Below, piece after piece: positions 27,285 to 35,655 of a DNA stretch of 64,000 bases (positions are counted from its first letter, which is position 1; each line of letters starts with the position of its first letter). Source of the DNA: a virus; the IMG/VR virus record IMGVR_UViG_3300046804_004208, positions 39,862 through 103,861 of that record; one strand, written 5' to 3'. Both the position numbers and the translations under genes were made by a program. A model generated the notes under the pieces. That model saw only the letters and a program-made list of their open reading frames with translations, searched no databases and was not told the origin of the DNA.

Positions 27285-27721
27285 GTGTAGTTCAAGAACC
27301 TGAAGTGAAGTGGACGCCCGATCAAATGGTTGAAGTGGTTCTTAACGAACCTGATGACTTTTTGAAAGTGCGTGAAACTTTGACCCGTATTGGAGTCGCA
27401 TCACGAAAGGAAAAGAAAATCTATCAGTCTTGCCATATTCTTCATAAGCAAGGTAGATATTACTTGGTTCATTTTAAGGAACTCTTTGCCCTTGATGGCA
27501 AGCAAGCAAACCTGACCGTTAATGACGTTCAGCGTCGTAATCGTATTGCCCAACTTCTCGCTGATTGGGGTCTTATTACGATTGTTGATGTCGCTAAGAT
27601 TCAAGATATTGCCCCACTTAATCAAATTAAAGTTCTTGCTTATAAGGATAAAGGAGATTGGATTCTGGAAACCAAATATAATATTGGTTCTAAAAAGAAA
27701 AAAGTAGAAGAAACTGAATAA
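27281..27721 (+). CDS. regA: Translational repressor RegA
   Basis: 146 aa (T4 122). EPDDFLKVRETLTRIGVASR, YQSCHILHKQGRYYLVHFKE and LLADWGLITI align with T4 RegA, which binds early mRNAs near start codons and blocks their translation. About 15 extra N-terminal residues and a basic C-terminal tail. Confidence 0.95.
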   Translation: MSVVQEPEVKWTPDQMVEVVLNEPDDFLKVRETLTRIGVASRKEKKIYQSCHILHKQGRYYLVHFKELFALDGKQANLTVNDVQRRNRIAQLLADWGLITIVDVAKIQDIAPLNQIKVLAYKDKGDWILETKYNIGSKKKKVEETE

Positions 27722-27772
27722 ATATTAATGAGACCTTTCGTGCGGTCTCTACAAAAGTCGGAACACCCTAAA

Positions 27773-27805
27773 AAGAGGTTCGGTTTTACCGATACCTCTT
27801 TTTTT
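27773..27805 (+). terminator. Terminator after regA
   Basis: AAGAGGT/ACCTCTT plus inner TCGGT/ACCGA stem, triloop, then a seven-T run. The rest of the 159-bp gap holds a -10 box and the hsp20 RBS. Confidence 0.93.
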
Positions 27806-27814
27806 CGTTTCTTG

Positions 27815-27820
27815 TATAAT
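27815..27820 (+). promoter_or_regulatory. TATAAT -10 box for hsp20
   Basis: TATAAT 9 bp after the terminator T-run, 60 bp before hsp20. No convincing -35. Confidence 0.5.
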
Positions 27821-27880
27821 TAATAATGGATGCCGAAAGGGTCCACAAAACACAAACTCGCTTTTTAAGGAGCTACTATA

Positions 27881-28315
27881 ATGACTAACCTTACAAGGTA
27901 TACTGCTGCGGATCTTCCTGCTTTGATGGAAAGGATTAACAAATATAGTATTGGAATGGATGAATATTTTGATCGTATTTTCCATCTGCATGAAACCACT
28001 ACAAACTATCCACCATATAATCTTGTTCAAGTCAGTAATGTAGAATCAAGATTAGAACTTGCACTTGCTGGATTTAAAAAGAAAGAAGTTTATGTCTATA
28101 CACAAGATGGCAAACTTTTTGTGGAAGGTCAAAAGGAAGATAAAGAAACGGAGTCCAACTATATCCACAAGGGTTTGGCTCAACGGAGTTTTAAGAGAGC
28201 GTGGACACTCTCTGATGATACGGAAGTTAGATCAGTTGATTTTGAGGATGGGCTTTTGACTGTTACTCTTGGACGTATTGTTCCAGATCATCATAAGCGT
28301 AAAGATTATCTCTAA
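27881..28315 (+). CDS. hsp20: Small heat-shock protein Hsp20
   Basis: 144 aa. Alpha-crystallin domain from about residue 47: LELALAGFKKKEVYVYTQDG, KLFVEGQKED, RSFKRAWTLSDDTEVRSVDF, and the C-terminal GLLTVTLGRIVP. ATP-independent holdase chaperone, common in T4-like cyanophages. Strong RBS (aaggag). Located between regA and gp43 as its own transcription unit. Confidence 0.95.
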   Translation: MTNLTRYTAADLPALMERINKYSIGMDEYFDRIFHLHETTTNYPPYNLVQVSNVESRLELALAGFKKKEVYVYTQDGKLFVEGQKEDKETESNYIHKGLAQRSFKRAWTLSDDTEVRSVDFEDGLLTVTLGRIVPDHHKRKDYL

Positions 28316-28347
28316 ATATAATTGAATATCGTCGGCGCTGCGCCACG

Positions 28348-28387
28348 GGAGGTGACTGGCAAAATCCAGTTGACGCCTCCTTTTTTT
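28348..28387 (+). terminator. Terminator after hsp20 with embedded -35
   Basis: Outer stem GGAGG/CCTCC and inner CTGG/CCAG, then seven T. Its 3' arm contains the TTGACG -35 of the next promoter. Confidence 0.75.
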
Positions 28388-28398
28388 CTTGCTATAAT
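28370..28398 (+). promoter_or_regulatory. Sigma70-type promoter overlapping terminator
   Basis: TTGACG (28370-28375), 17 bp, TATAAT (28393-28398), 22 bp before the next gene. The -35 lies inside the terminator hairpin and the spacer contains the T-run. Confidence 0.8.
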
Positions 28399-28419
28399 CA
28401 ATGAAGAAATTAATTTAAA

Positions 28420-28764
28420 ATGTCAATTAAACTTGCGTTATTAAAATCTGGAGAAACAATAGTTTCTGATATAAGAGAACTTGTATCTGAAAATTCTGAA
28501 AATTCTGAAAATTCTGAAAATAATCAAAAAGTTTATGGTTATATTTTTTCAAATCCACAAAAAGTTTTTTTAAATTCTCCAATATTAATATCTGAATGCC
28601 AAAAAGACGAAGAGTTCTCTACTAAAGTATCTTTTTCTCCTTGGATTGTATTATCAAAAGATAAAGACGTTTTAGTTCCTACGAGTTGGATAGTGACATT
28701 TGTGGAACCAATAGAATCTGTAAAATCTATGTATGAGAGTATCTTAAATGAAAGCAACAATTAA
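28420..28764 (+). CDS. Sm-like phage protein, paralogue 3
   Basis: 114 aa. SIKLALLKSGETIVSDIREL, a Ser-Glu-Asn repeat insert, SNPQKVFL, FSPWIVLSKDKDVLVPTSWI and a VTFVEPIESVKSMYESI tail. Same architecture as the proteins at 11116 and 24841. The 3' end overlaps the next ORF by 17 bp. Early expression from the promoter just upstream. Confidence 0.68.
   Translation: MSIKLALLKSGETIVSDIRELVSENSENSENSENNQKVYGYIFSNPQKVFLNSPILISECQKDEEFSTKVSFSPWIVLSKDKDVLVPTSWIVTFVEPIESVKSMYESILNESNN
28486..28521 (+). repeat. Four exact 9-bp tandem repeats
   Basis: TCTGAAAAT four times in frame, encoding repeated Ser-Glu-Asn inside a loop of the Sm-like protein. A likely length-variable microsatellite that preserves frame. 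Confidence 0.95.
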
Positions 28765-29017
28765 GTGTATAATTTTTAAAAATAATGTTTCTATTATTTC
28801 ACAAATTCAAGAAATTGAATCTGAATTGGGGGAACCTAATTGTAAGCTAATTAATCCATTTGAAATAAAAAAACAAATTACAAATGAAATTTATTTAGAA
28901 AATTGGTTATGTGATTATACAAAGCAAGATGAATTTTTAATTAATTCTGATAGTATTTTAACCATTATTGATCCAAATCCTGAAATTATTAAAAAATATA
29001 TTGATATTATTTCCTGA
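28748..29017 (+). CDS. Sm-like phage protein, paralogue 4 (divergent)
   Basis: 89 aa. ATIKCIIFKNNVSIISQIQE, INPFEIKKQ, ENWLCDYTKQDEFLINSDSI and LTIIDPNPEIIKKYIDI keep the paralogue layout, but the SGE turn is lost and the sequence is AT-rich. Placed directly before gp43 with a shared base (stop/start), so it may influence gp43 translation. Confidence 0.6.
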   Translation: MKATIKCIIFKNNVSIISQIQEIESELGEPNCKLINPFEIKKQITNEIYLENWLCDYTKQDEFLINSDSILTIIDPNPEIIKKYIDIIS

Positions 29018-31518
29018 TGCGATTTTATACTAACGTTCAGATGGTCGGGGATCACTTTTTGGTCCGTGGTTATGAAAATGGAAACCATTTCATGACCCGC
29101 GAAAAGTTTTACCCGACTCTTTTTGTCCCTTCTAATAAAAAAACTAAATATCAAACTTTAAACGGTGAATATGTAGAGGCAGTACAACCTGGTTCTGTTC
29201 GTGATTGTAGGGAATTTGTTAAAAAATATGAGAACGTAGAAAACTTTAAAATCTTTGGGAATACACAGTACATCTACCAATACATTTCTGACATTTACCC
29301 TGAAGAAGAACTTAAATTTGATATCAACAAGATTAAGGTAACTACAATTGATATTGAGGTTGCCTCTGAGAATGGTTTCCCTGATGTAGAGTCTGCTGCA
29401 GAAGAAGTTCTCTTAATCACCGTTCAAGATTATTCTTCAAAACAAATTCATACTTGGGGAAAGGGTTCTTTTCAAAATAATCAAAAAAATGTTTCGTATC
29501 GTTCTTTCTCGTCCGAATATGATCTTCTGAATGATTTTATTCACTGGTGGATGATTGAAACTAATACCCCAGAAGTTGTAACGGGATGGAACAGTAAACT
29601 GTATGATATTCCTTATCTTGTCCGTAGGATTGATAGGGTTCTTGGTGAAAAATTAATGAAGCGTTTATCGCCTTGGGGACTTGTAACTGAAGATGAAACT
29701 TATATCTCTGGACGTAAGCATCTTTGTTATGATATTGGCGGCATCTCACAGTTAGATTATCTTGATCTTTATAAGAAGTTTACTTACAAGGCACAAGAGT
29801 CTTATCGCCTTGATTATATTGCCGAGGTTGAACTTAAGCAGAAAAAACTAGATCACTCTGAGTTTGATACCTTCAAGGATTTCTATACAAAGGGTTGGCA
29901 AAAGTTTGTAGAGTACAACATCAAAGACGTGGAACTTGTTGACCGTTTGGAAGACAAGATGAAACTGATTGAACTTGCTCTTACCATGGCATATGATGCC
30001 AAGGCAAACTATGAGGATGTATTCTCTCAAGTTCGCATGTGGGATACAATCATCTATAACTATCTGAAGAAAAGGAATATTGTTATTCCTCCTAAAGAGC
30101 GTTCTGATAAGGACTCTAAGTATGAGGGTGCCTATGTGAAGGAACCAATCCCTGGCATGTATGAATGGGTAGTGAGTTTTGACTTGAACTCGCTATATCC
30201 TCACTTGATTATGCAATACAACATTTCTCCAGAAACACTTGTTGAAGAAAAACATCCAACAGTTAATGTGGATAAAATTCTCAATCAAACTATTAACTTT
30301 GAAATGTATAAGGACTATGCGGTATGTGCAAACGGTGCCATGTATCGCAAGGACGTGCGAGGATTTCTTCCAGAACTGATGGAAAAGATCTATAATGAAC
30401 GGGTAATCTTTAAAAAGAAAATGCTTGAGGCAGAGCAAGCATATGAAAAGAAAAAAACCAAAGAGTTGGAAAAAGAAATTGCCCGATGCAATAACATTCA
30501 GATGGCAAGAAAAATCCAACTTAATTCTGCCTATGGTGCTATTGGCAACCAGTATTTTCGTTATTTTAAATTGGCAAACGCCGAGGCAATCACCTTATCG
30601 GGTCAAGTTTCAATTAACTGGATTATGAATAAGGTAAATGCCTATCTCAACAAAATTCTCAAGAGTGGAGATGTTGATTATGTTATTGCTTCAGATACTG
30701 ACTCTCTGTACGTTAATATGGGTCCTTTGGTTGAAAGTGTATACAAAGGGAGAGAGAAAACTACTCAAAGCATCGTTTCGTTCCTTGATAAGGTCTGTAG
30801 GATGGAATTTGAGAAATATATTGAAAATTCTTACCAAGAATTGGCAGAGTATGTGAATGCATATGAACAAAAGATGTTCATGAAACGAGAATGTATTGCT
30901 GAACGTGGTATTTGGACTGCAAAGAAGCGATATATTTTGAGTGTTTGGGATAGTGAAGGGGTTCGTTATGAAGAACCTAAACTCAAGATCAAAGGTATTG
31001 AAGCAATCAAATCTTCAACTCCAGCACCATGCCGTAAGATGCTCAAAGAGTCTTTCAACATCATGATGGGTGGATCAGAAGATGATATGATCAACTTTAT
31101 TGATAAATGCCGAAAAGAGTTTAGATCTCTTCCACCCGAACAGATTGCATTTCCAAGATCTGCATCTGATGTTCGTAAGTATCATTCCAATTCTGATATT
31201 TACTCAAAAGGAACTCCCATTCATGTTCGGGGAGCACTTCTGTTTAACCATTACATAAAGAATAAAAAATTAACAAACAAATATTCGCTCATTAATAACG
31301 GCGAAAAAATTAAATACATCTTTCTCAAAAAACCAAACATCATTCAAGAAAACGTAATTTCATTTATTCAAGAGTTTCCAAAAGAACTTGGTCTTGACAA
31401 ATACGTCGATTATGAACTACAATTTGAGAAGAGTTTCATAGATCCACTCAGATCTATTCTAGATGTGATTGGATGGAATGTAACTAAGATAAATACTTTA
31501 GAAAGTTTCTTTATGTAA
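29017..31518 (+). CDS. 43: DNA polymerase gp43
   Basis: 833 aa family B replicative polymerase with 3'-5' exonuclease (T4 898). Exo I is TIDIEVASENG near residue 108. Polymerase motif A is FDLNSLYPHL (about 387), motif B KIQLNSAYGAIGN, motif C ASDTDSLYVN. Uninterrupted by intron or intein. A GIY-YIG endonuclease gene follows 9 bp after its stop. Confidence 0.97.
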   Translation: MRFYTNVQMVGDHFLVRGYENGNHFMTREKFYPTLFVPSNKKTKYQTLNGEYVEAVQPGSVRDCREFVKKYENVENFKIFGNTQYIYQYISDIYPEEELKFDINKIKVTTIDIEVASENGFPDVESAAEEVLLITVQDYSSKQIHTWGKGSFQNNQKNVSYRSFSSEYDLLNDFIHWWMIETNTPEVVTGWNSKLYDIPYLVRRIDRVLGEKLMKRLSPWGLVTEDETYISGRKHLCYDIGGISQLDYLDLYKKFTYKAQESYRLDYIAEVELKQKKLDHSEFDTFKDFYTKGWQKFVEYNIKDVELVDRLEDKMKLIELALTMAYDAKANYEDVFSQVRMWDTIIYNYLKKRNIVIPPKERSDKDSKYEGAYVKEPIPGMYEWVVSFDLNSLYPHLIMQYNISPETLVEEKHPTVNVDKILNQTINFEMYKDYAVCANGAMYRKDVRGFLPELMEKIYNERVIFKKKMLEAEQAYEKKKTKELEKEIARCNNIQMARKIQLNSAYGAIGNQYFRYFKLANAEAITLSGQVSINWIMNKVNAYLNKILKSGDVDYVIASDTDSLYVNMGPLVESVYKGREKTTQSIVSFLDKVCRMEFEKYIENSYQELAEYVNAYEQKMFMKRECIAERGIWTAKKRYILSVWDSEGVRYEEPKLKIKGIEAIKSSTPAPCRKMLKESFNIMMGGSEDDMINFIDKCRKEFRSLPPEQIAFPRSASDVRKYHSNSDIYSKGTPIHVRGALLFNHYIKNKKLTNKYSLINNGEKIKYIFLKKPNIIQENVISFIQEFPKELGLDKYVDYELQFEKSFIDPLRSILDVIGWNVTKINTLESFFM
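31488..31495 (+). promoter_or_regulatory. Possible late promoter (GATAAATA) for GIY-YIG gene
   Basis: GATAAATA within the 3' end of gp43, 32 bp before the endonuclease ATG. It could be coincidental coding sequence. Confidence 0.35.
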
Positions 31519-31527
31519 AATATACAT

Positions 31528-32208
31528 ATGAACAAATATTATACTTATGCTTATTTGCGTGAAGATAGAACTCCTTATTATATTGGTAAAGGATTAAAAA
31601 ACAGGAAATATAAAAAGCATTTTAGGAGAAATGGAAAAGTATTTTCTCCACCATCAGAAGACAAAATACTTATTCTCAAACAGAATCTAACTGAAGAAGA
31701 AGCATTTAAGCATGAAAAATATATGATTGCTGTCTTCGGTAGAAAAGATTTGGGATCTGGTATTTTGAGAAATTTGACTGAAGGTGGGGAAGGGTGTAGT
31801 GGATATAAACACTCGGATAAATTTAAATCTAAAATTAAAAAAGTTCAGAGTGGTAGAGTTATTTCCAATACAACTAAAGAAAAAATGAGAAATGCAAATC
31901 TTGGAAAAGTTTTATCTGATGAACATAAAAAAAAGATCGGAGAATCGCAAAGGGGAAAGGTTGTAAGTGAGGAGGTTAGAAAAAAAATAAGTAACACACT
32001 AAAGGGTAAAAAACATAGTTCAGAAAGAATCAAGAATATAAGAAAAGGAATGGGGTGTGAAACTTATAAATTTATTTCCCCAGAAGGCAAAATATTTGAA
32101 GTTGATAATATGACGAAATTCTGCTACGATAGAAATCTACAGCAAAGTTGCATGTCAAACATTTGGAACAACAAACGAAATTCTCATAAAGGATGGAAAA
32201 AAGCTTGA
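31528..32208 (+). CDS. GIY-YIG free-standing homing endonuclease
   Basis: 226 aa. GIY-YIG core: YYTYAYLREDRTPYYIGKG at residues 4-22. The middle has repeated NUMOD3-like segments (SDEHKKKIGESQRGK, SEEVRKKISNTLKGKKHS). The C-terminal DNA-binding domain YKFISPEGKIFEVDNMTKFC ends SHKGWKKA. Cuts DNA at its intron-less or gene-less allele and spreads by repair. Located just after gp43, a classic conserved target. Confidence 0.92.
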   Translation: MNKYYTYAYLREDRTPYYIGKGLKNRKYKKHFRRNGKVFSPPSEDKILILKQNLTEEEAFKHEKYMIAVFGRKDLGSGILRNLTEGGEGCSGYKHSDKFKSKIKKVQSGRVISNTTKEKMRNANLGKVLSDEHKKKIGESQRGKVVSEEVRKKISNTLKGKKHSSERIKNIRKGMGCETYKFISPEGKIFEVDNMTKFCYDRNLQQSCMSNIWNNKRNSHKGWKKA

Positions 32209-32372
32209 TGGATCTGCCTATTAACGATGAAGAATTGAATACGATTGTAAAGTCTCTTACTTTGGGTGGAAATGTAGCACTTTATCAAAAACTTAAACTT
32301 GTAAAAGAACTTAGAGAACAAGGTTTACCTTATAAAAAAATACTTCGTGAAGAGTATGGGATGGCTGCATGA
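32208..32372 (+). CDS. 54-aa small protein
   Basis: MDLPINDEELNTIVKSLTLG then GNVALYQKLKLVKELREQGL and PYKKILREEYGMAA; helical and charged. The start overlaps the endonuclease stop and the end overlaps the next ORF (ATGA), indicating coupled translation in the gp43-uvsX operon. No family recognised. Confidence 0.65.
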   Translation: MDLPINDEELNTIVKSLTLGGNVALYQKLKLVKELREQGLPYKKILREEYGMAA

Positions 32373-32509
32373 TAACATTGCCAATAACAGATAGAGATTT
32401 AATTGTTATTATGGAATTGTTGGAGAAGAATAAAGATAAGCATAAAGATTTGTACGCAAAACTATGGTCGTTTAAATTTCAAAGGAATACTAAAAATGGA
32501 CTTTCTTAA
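32369..32509 (+). CDS. 46-aa small protein before uvsX
   Basis: MITLPITDRDLIVIMELLEK then NKDKHKDLYAKLWSFKFQRN. Overlaps the previous gene by 4 bp and uvsX by 14 bp. Function unknown; retained because of tight overlaps and matching gene direction. Confidence 0.55.
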   Translation: MITLPITDRDLIVIMELLEKNKDKHKDLYAKLWSFKFQRNTKNGLS

Positions 32510-33503
32510 AGATATAATTAAAGAGGTGGGAGGAGAATATGCTTCTCTTGCTTCAGATATTGACGAAACAGAAACTTATGTTGATACGGGTTCATACATT
32601 TTTAATGCACTGGTTTCAGGTAGTATATTTGGTGGTGTATCTGGGAATAAGATTACTGCTATTGCTGGAGAGTCTAGTACTGGAAAGACTTTTTTCTCTC
32701 TCGCAGTGGTTAAGAATTTTCTTGATACTCATCCCGATGGTTACTGTCTCTACTTTGACACTGAGGCTGCTATCACTAAATCGCTTGTAGAATCCCGTGG
32801 AATTGATACTTCTCGTCTTGTGGTTGTCAATGTTGTTACTGTTGAAGAGTTTCGTGGAAAGGCACTCAAGGCAGTAGATCTATACTTAAAAAAACCTGAA
32901 GGGGAGCGCAAACCCTGCATGTTTGTGCTAGATTCTTTGGGAATGCTTTCTACGGAGAAAGAAATTACTGATGCCCTAAATGATAAACAAGTTCGTGACA
33001 TGACTAAATCACAACTTGTGAAGGGTGCATTCCGAATGCTCACTTTAAAACTTGGTCAAGCAAAAATTCCAATGATTGTAACTAATCATACCTATGATGT
33101 CATCGGTGCTTATGTACCTACAAAAGAAATGGGTGGTGGTAGTGGACTTAAATATGCTGCTTCTAGTATAGTCTATCTTTCAAAGAAAAAAGAAAAAGAT
33201 GGAACCGAAATTGTTGGGAACATTATTAAAGCAAAAACTGCTAAATCGCGTTTAAGCAAAGAAAATCAAGAAGTTGAAGTTCGTTTATATTATGATGAAC
33301 GAGGACTTGACAGATATTATGGTTTACTTGAGTTGGGTGAGGAAGCAGGAATGTGGAAAAATGTAGCAGGGCGATATGAAATTAATGGTAAGAAAATTTA
33401 TGGGAAGGAAATTCTAAAAAACCCAGATCAATATTTTACAGAAGAAGTAATGCAGCAACTTGATGCTGCCGCGAAACAACAATTCTCTTATGGAACGAAT
33501 TGA
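32496..33503 (+). CDS. uvsX: RecA-like recombinase UvsX
   Basis: 335 aa from ATG 32496 (T4 391). The frame is open to 32403, but MDFLKDIIKEVGGEYASLAS is the normal beginning. Walker A GESSTGKT, Walker B CMFVLDSLG, and loop 2 region KEMGGGSGLKYAAS. Strand-exchange protein acting with UvsY. The 3' end overlaps gp41 by 14 bp. Confidence 0.95.
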   Translation: MDFLKDIIKEVGGEYASLASDIDETETYVDTGSYIFNALVSGSIFGGVSGNKITAIAGESSTGKTFFSLAVVKNFLDTHPDGYCLYFDTEAAITKSLVESRGIDTSRLVVVNVVTVEEFRGKALKAVDLYLKKPEGERKPCMFVLDSLGMLSTEKEITDALNDKQVRDMTKSQLVKGAFRMLTLKLGQAKIPMIVTNHTYDVIGAYVPTKEMGGGSGLKYAASSIVYLSKKKEKDGTEIVGNIIKAKTAKSRLSKENQEVEVRLYYDERGLDRYYGLLELGEEAGMWKNVAGRYEINGKKIYGKEILKNPDQYFTEEVMQQLDAAAKQQFSYGTN

Positions 33504-34869
33504 GACCACGATTCTCAGAAACTTAATATACAATGAAGATTATTCGCGTAAAGTCATTCCTTTCATACAACCAGATTATTTTGAAAGCACATCCGAAAAG
33601 GTCATTTTTCAAGAGATTGTTCAGTTCATTGTCCAATATGGTTCAGCAATCACACTTGAAGCACTTAATATTGAAGTAGAAAATCGCACAGATTTAACAG
33701 AGGATCAAATAAAAGAAATTAGAGAAATCAATAAGTCTCTAAATGATTCTCCCGTAGAAAATAAGTGGTTACTTGATACAACTGAAAAGTGGTGCCGTGA
33801 CCGTGCCATCTATTTGGCACTTATGGAGTCAATTCATATTGCTGATGGTAATGATGAAAAGAAGAATCGTGATGCGATTCCCAGCATTCTTTCTAATGCT
33901 CTAGCAATTTCATTTGATAATCATATTGGACATGATTACTTACAAGATTATGAAGAACGATATGAGTCGTATCACAGGAAAGAAAATCGTATTCCCTTTG
34001 ATTTGGAATATTTTAATAAAATTACGAAAGGTGGTCTTCCTAATAAGACTCTTAACATCGCTCTTGCTGGGACAGGTGTTGGTAAGTCTCTTTTCATGTG
34101 TCATATGGCTAGCTCCTGTGTCCTTGACGGACGTAATGTACTTTACATTACATTGGAGATGGCAGAGGAGAAAATTGCTGAACGTATTGATGCAAATCTT
34201 TTAAATGTTCCTATTCAACAGTTGGTAGAACTTCCTCGCCAAATGTTTGAAACTAAAATTACAAACATTTCAAAGAAAACTCAGGGAACCTTAATCATTA
34301 AAGAGTATCCAACTGCTTCTGCACACAGTGGTCACTTTAAAGCACTTTTGAATGAGTTATCTTTGAAGAAATCATTTAAACCAGATATTATCTTCATTGA
34401 TTATCTGAATATTTGTGCTTCTAGTAGGTATAAGGGTAATCTTTCTGTCAATTCTTACTCTTACATTAAGGCAATTGCAGAAGAACTTCGTGGATTGGCA
34501 GTGGAATTCAATGTTCCAATTGTTTCTGCTACACAAACTACTCGTAGTGGATATGGTAACTCCGATGTTGAACTCACTGATACTTCTGAAAGTTTTGGTC
34601 TCCCTGCTACTGCTGACCTTATGTTTGCTCTTATTAGCACGGAAGAGTTAGAGCAACTTGGTCAAATTATGGTGAAGCAATTGAAGAATCGCTATAATGA
34701 TCCAACTATCTACAAGCGTTTTATTGTAGGTATTGACCGTGCCAAAATGCGTCTTTATGATTGTGAGCAGACTGCCCAAAAGGACATACTTGACAGTGGG
34801 CAGGATGATGAGTATAATGATAATGAAGACAAAAAACCTAAAAAGTCGTTTGAAGGATTTAAATTTTAA
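33490..34869 (+). CDS. 41: Replicative DNA helicase gp41
   Basis: 459 aa, DnaB-like. The start is the ATG at 33490 (MERIETTILRNLIYNEDY). Walker A AGTGVGKSLF, Walker B PDIIFIDYLN, and the DnaB-type phrase VPIVSATQTTRSG. Works with primase gp61 on the lagging strand. The acidic/basic tail (DEYNDNEDKKPKKSFEGFKF) is likely a gp59/gp61 contact. Confidence 0.96.
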   Translation: MERIETTILRNLIYNEDYSRKVIPFIQPDYFESTSEKVIFQEIVQFIVQYGSAITLEALNIEVENRTDLTEDQIKEIREINKSLNDSPVENKWLLDTTEKWCRDRAIYLALMESIHIADGNDEKKNRDAIPSILSNALAISFDNHIGHDYLQDYEERYESYHRKENRIPFDLEYFNKITKGGLPNKTLNIALAGTGVGKSLFMCHMASSCVLDGRNVLYITLEMAEEKIAERIDANLLNVPIQQLVELPRQMFETKITNISKKTQGTLIIKEYPTASAHSGHFKALLNELSLKKSFKPDIIFIDYLNICASSRYKGNLSVNSYSYIKAIAEELRGLAVEFNVPIVSATQTTRSGYGNSDVELTDTSESFGLPATADLMFALISTEELEQLGQIMVKQLKNRYNDPTIYKRFIVGIDRAKMRLYDCEQTAQKDILDSGQDDEYNDNEDKKPKKSFEGFKF

Positions 34870-35285
34870 TGGAAACTGCTAAACACGTTGATTTTGATAA
34901 GTACGCTGAGTTTGTAGATGCTGTGACCTCTGACGCATCGAAGGACTTTCTTGCTCTCTCTGATCGTCTAGTTGCTTTAGATGAAAAAGGTGCAAATATT
35001 GAACGTCTCTTGACTGCTGCTGTTGGTATCAATGCTGAAGGCGGTGAATTTATGGAGATTGTTAAAAAAATGATCTTCCAAGGTAAACCCTATAATGAAG
35101 ACAATCGTGAGCATCTGATTATTGAATTGGGTGATATTATGTGGTATGTTGCTCAGGCGTGTATGGCACTTGATGTGACTATTGATGATGTAGTTGCACG
35201 TAATGTTCAAAAACTTCTGAAGCGTTATCCTGAAGGTGCTTTTGATGTTTACTTCTCCGAAAACCGTGCTGCTGACGATCGATGA
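34869..35285 (+). CDS. MazG-like nucleotide pyrophosphohydrolase
   Basis: 138 aa. The metal-binding helix pair is INAEGGEFMEIVKKMIFQGK and IIELGDIMWYVAQACMALDV, with a C-terminal VARNVQKLLKRYPEG. MazG-type enzymes hydrolyse (d)NTPs; cyanophage MazG was once linked to ppGpp but prefers dGTP/dCTP. It starts on the last base of gp41 and overlaps the next gene by 4 bp. Confidence 0.85.
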   Translation: METAKHVDFDKYAEFVDAVTSDASKDFLALSDRLVALDEKGANIERLLTAAVGINAEGGEFMEIVKKMIFQGKPYNEDNREHLIIELGDIMWYVAQACMALDVTIDDVVARNVQKLLKRYPEGAFDVYFSENRAADDR

Positions 35286-35464
35286 CTAAAGAAAAACAAG
35301 TAACAATTAAAATGGATGTTCGTTCTGCTGCTGCAGTTCGTCAAATTCTGTTTGATGCACAAAAAGGATACACTTACGATGAAGTAAGCGTTCCTCCTCG
35401 TATTATGGATATTCGTTCAGTAATTAGAATCGTTGATGAACAAATTGAATCTGCATTGAACTAA
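35282..35464 (+). CDS. 60-aa conserved small protein
   Basis: KQVTIKMDVRSAAAVRQILF then DAQKGYTYDEVSVPPRIMDI and RSVIRIVDEQIESALN. A compact alpha/beta pattern that I recognise as recurring beside mazG in cyanophages, function unknown. Last gene before a terminator. Confidence 0.7.
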   Translation: MTKEKQVTIKMDVRSAAAVRQILFDAQKGYTYDEVSVPPRIMDIRSVIRIVDEQIESALN

Positions 35465-35470
35465 ATAAAT

Positions 35471-35489
35471 GACCCTTATGGGGTCTTTT
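35471..35489 (+). terminator. Short terminator before tRNA pair
   Basis: GACCC/GGGTC stem, 5-nt loop, four T. The tRNAs begin 3 bp later, so read-through or an unseen promoter must supply them. Confidence 0.6.
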
Positions 35490-35491
35490 CT

Positions 35492-35562
35492 GGGGAATTA
35501 ATTAAACGGTATAACGGATGCTTTGCAAGCACTTATTAGGAGTTCAATTCTCCTATTCTCCA
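35492..35562 (+). tRNA. tRNA-Ala(UGC)
   Basis: Acceptor GGGGAAT/ATTCTCC with one G-U, anticodon loop TTTGCAA giving UGC, T-arm AGGAG-TTCAATT-CTCCT, discriminator A. The anticodon stem has one A-C mismatch. No encoded CCA. Confidence 0.8.
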
Positions 35563-35566
35563 TTTT

Positions 35567-35639
35567 GCCCGTGTACTCCAACGGTAGAGAGAGTGGACTT
35601 AGAATCCATACAGTGGAAGTTCAAATCTTCTCGCGGGCA
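35567..35639 (+). tRNA. tRNA-Leu(UAG) with short variable loop
   Basis: Acceptor GCCCGTG/CGCGGGC, anticodon loop CTTAGAA (UAG), T-arm GGAAG-TTCAAAT-CTTCT, discriminator A. The variable loop is only five bases, whereas bacterial tRNA-Leu normally has a long variable arm. Confidence 0.75.
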
Positions 35640-35655
35640 CTAAATAAAAATAAAA

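Noticed and set aside
31512-31530. TATGTA/TACATA hairpin at the gp43-adjacent GIY-YIG start
   Set aside because: Only 6 bp, and the possible late promoter at 31488 would leave both arms in the transcript, so it does not fit the switch seen at the other endonucleases.
32403-32495. Upstream extension of uvsX
   Set aside because: The extra 31 residues are not UvsX-like and lie within the preceding small gene's frame-shifted sequence.
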